A stretch of DNA of 64,000 nt from Humibacter sp. RRB41 (lineage in GTDB: Bacteria > Actinomycetota > Actinomycetes > Actinomycetales > Microbacteriaceae). Position 1 is the stretch's first letter, and every line of letters begins with the position of its first letter. Below the pieces are notes generated by a model. That model was not told where the DNA came from, searched no databases, and saw only the letters and a list, made by a program, of their open reading frames with translations. Location of the stretch: the NCBI RefSeq assembly GCF_022761015.1, contig NZ_JAKWJQ010000005.1, positions 186,001-250,000 on the forward strand. The letters are read 5' to 3'. Made by a program: the position numbers and the translations under genes. Positions 63,242 through 64,000 of the stretch are shown here, one piece after another.

Positions 63242-64000
63242 TCATGGTGCTGTTCCTTCCAGTGCGTACGCGATGAGTAGGAGGGTGGCGAGGAATCCGC
63301 AGGCGTAGTTCACCCAGATGAATCGCCGCCATCCGCGATTCGCCCGGCCGGAATCCTCGTCGGTGATCTTGGCGAAGGGCGTGGCGAGTGCGATGTACGG
63401 CACGACGAGCACGGCTGCGATGGGGCCAGGCCAAGGGGTGAAGAACATGAGGATGCCGGCGCACGTCCAGCTGCCGATCGAGAAGCGCACGGTCCACGCT
63501 CCGCCCATCACGGTGGCGATGGACGCGATGCGCCCTGCTCGGTCGGGTTCGATGTCTTGCACGGCGCCGAAGGCGTGTGAGGCGATACCCCATAAGAAGA
63601 ACGCGACGAGGATGCAGATCAGCTGCGGGGTGAAGTGCGCTCCGGCCAGGATCAGGCCGTAGGCGGCTGGCGAGGTGAAGTGGGTGCTCGAGGTCGCCGA
63701 GTCGAGGAACGGCACCTCCTTGAACCGTAGTCCCGGCACAGAGTAGGCGGCGACGGCGAAAAGGCTGACAGCGAGCACGATCCAGGAGAGAGGAGTGCCG
63801 AGGACAACCAGGGCGATCACGAACGGCAGGCAGACGGCGACGGCCGTCACGATGGTGCTTCGGTGCAGGCGTTGATCGAGGAGGGCGCCTTCGATCCCCC
63901 CCTTGCGCGGGTTGGCGGCATCGGATTCGAAGTCGAAGACGTCGTTGATGCCGTACATGGCGAGGTTGTAAGGCACGAGGAAGAAGATGGTGCCGATGAT
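63242..64000 (-). CDS. UbiA prenyltransferase family protein (lycopene elongase-like), partial
   Basis: At least 252 residues; the N-terminal part is beyond the right edge (frame is open to the last base). The first Asp-rich motif is YGINDVFDFESDAANPRKGG (NDxxDxxxD) and the second is GAVQDIEPDRAGRIASIATV. About seven helices remain. The layout resembles CrtEb/LbtBC-type lycopene elongases that make C50 carotenoids in corynebacteria and Microbacteriaceae, but other UbiA substrates are possible. Confidence 0.88.
   Translation of the reverse strand: MIGTIFFLVPYNLAMYGINDVFDFESDAANPRKGGIEGALLDQRLHRSTIVTAVAVCLPFVIALVVLGTPLSWIVLAVSLFAVAAYSVPGLRFKEVPFLDSATSSTHFTSPAAYGLILAGAHFTPQLICILVAFFLWGIASHAFGAVQDIEPDRAGRIASIATVMGGAWTVRFSIGSWTCAGILMFFTPWPGPIAAVLVVPYIALATPFAKITDEDSGRANRGWRRFIWVNYACGFLATLLLIAYALEGTAP

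Noticed and set aside
1-64000. CRISPR array, prophage, restriction-modification or toxin-antitoxin system
   Set aside because: No spaced direct repeats, no cas, phage structural, methylase-endonuclease or paired toxin genes were recognised. The ArsR-SRPBCC pairs could mislead because some SRPBCC proteins are called toxins, but nothing supports that here.
1-64000. tRNA or rRNA genes
   Set aside because: No cloverleaf-like segment with a TTCGAAT-type arm and matching acceptor stem was found by eye; the TTCGAAC at 9984 is an operator motif without a tRNA context.

Overview
The window is a high-GC actinobacterial chromosome segment that looks like the family Microbacteriaceae. Supporting signs are the G/C-rich third codon positions, many ATGA stop-start overlaps, frequent leaderless genes starting 6-9 nt after a TAnnnT box, abundant GGATGCC/GGCATCC heptamers, and a UbiA-type prenyltransferase resembling C50-carotenoid lycopene elongases at the right edge. 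The family assignment is an inference; no rRNA or tRNA gene was seen.

Left part (1-12.2 kb) is sugar uptake and catabolism. It holds a carbohydrate ABC importer (two permeases and a Tat-type lipoprotein), a LacI regulator with two operator pairs, and an operon with two Gfo/Idh/MocA dehydrogenases, a TIM-barrel isomerase and a ThuA-like protein, the gene set typical of keto-sugar or keto-glycoside metabolism. A GH1 beta-glucosidase, a ROK regulator and a PfkB sugar kinase follow. From 12.4 to 37.2 kb lies a mixed region: Bcr/CflA-type and other MFS exporters, a GH15 enzyme, two ArsR-SRPBCC pairs, a GH76 mannanase with its LacI regulator, a sortase-type surface protein, a metal-efflux pair (ArsR-CDF) with an operator over the start codon, a MacB-like ABC exporter, and two two-component systems.

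The most interesting block is 37.3-44.4 kb. A polyprenyl-phosphate-sugar-synthase-like GT2, a DUF2064 protein, a SAM methyltransferase, an exported sulfite-oxidase-family molybdoenzyme with a small membrane protein and a cytochrome b, an MTA phosphorylase, a sugar epimerase and a multispanning putative glycosyltransferase sit in three tight transcription units. The gene content resembles the Mycobacterium tuberculosis Rv0535-Rv0541c region linked to the methylthioxylose cap of lipoarabinomannan, so I propose a methylthio-pentose glycoconjugate pathway, here joined to a molybdoenzyme redox module.

From 44.4 to 56.4 kb follows a molybdenum island: a second sulfite-oxidase-like enzyme with a ferredoxin-reductase-like partner, MoeA, a three-domain ThiF/MoeB-rhodanese-MoaE fusion, MoaA, ModABC, a TOBE regulator, MogA, MoaC, MoaD, and a third, membrane-anchored molybdoenzyme. 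No MobA is visible, as expected if all clients use plain Mo-MPT. The right end (56.4-64 kb) has small stress or envelope genes, then a fourth molybdoenzyme fused to a b-type cytochrome. This gene lies between a decayed IS21-like end, which cuts off a pseudogene copy of the SAP/Rho-N-like gene at 56.7 kb, and stacked remnants of IS30, IS3 and IS110 transposases, so it was probably acquired horizontally.
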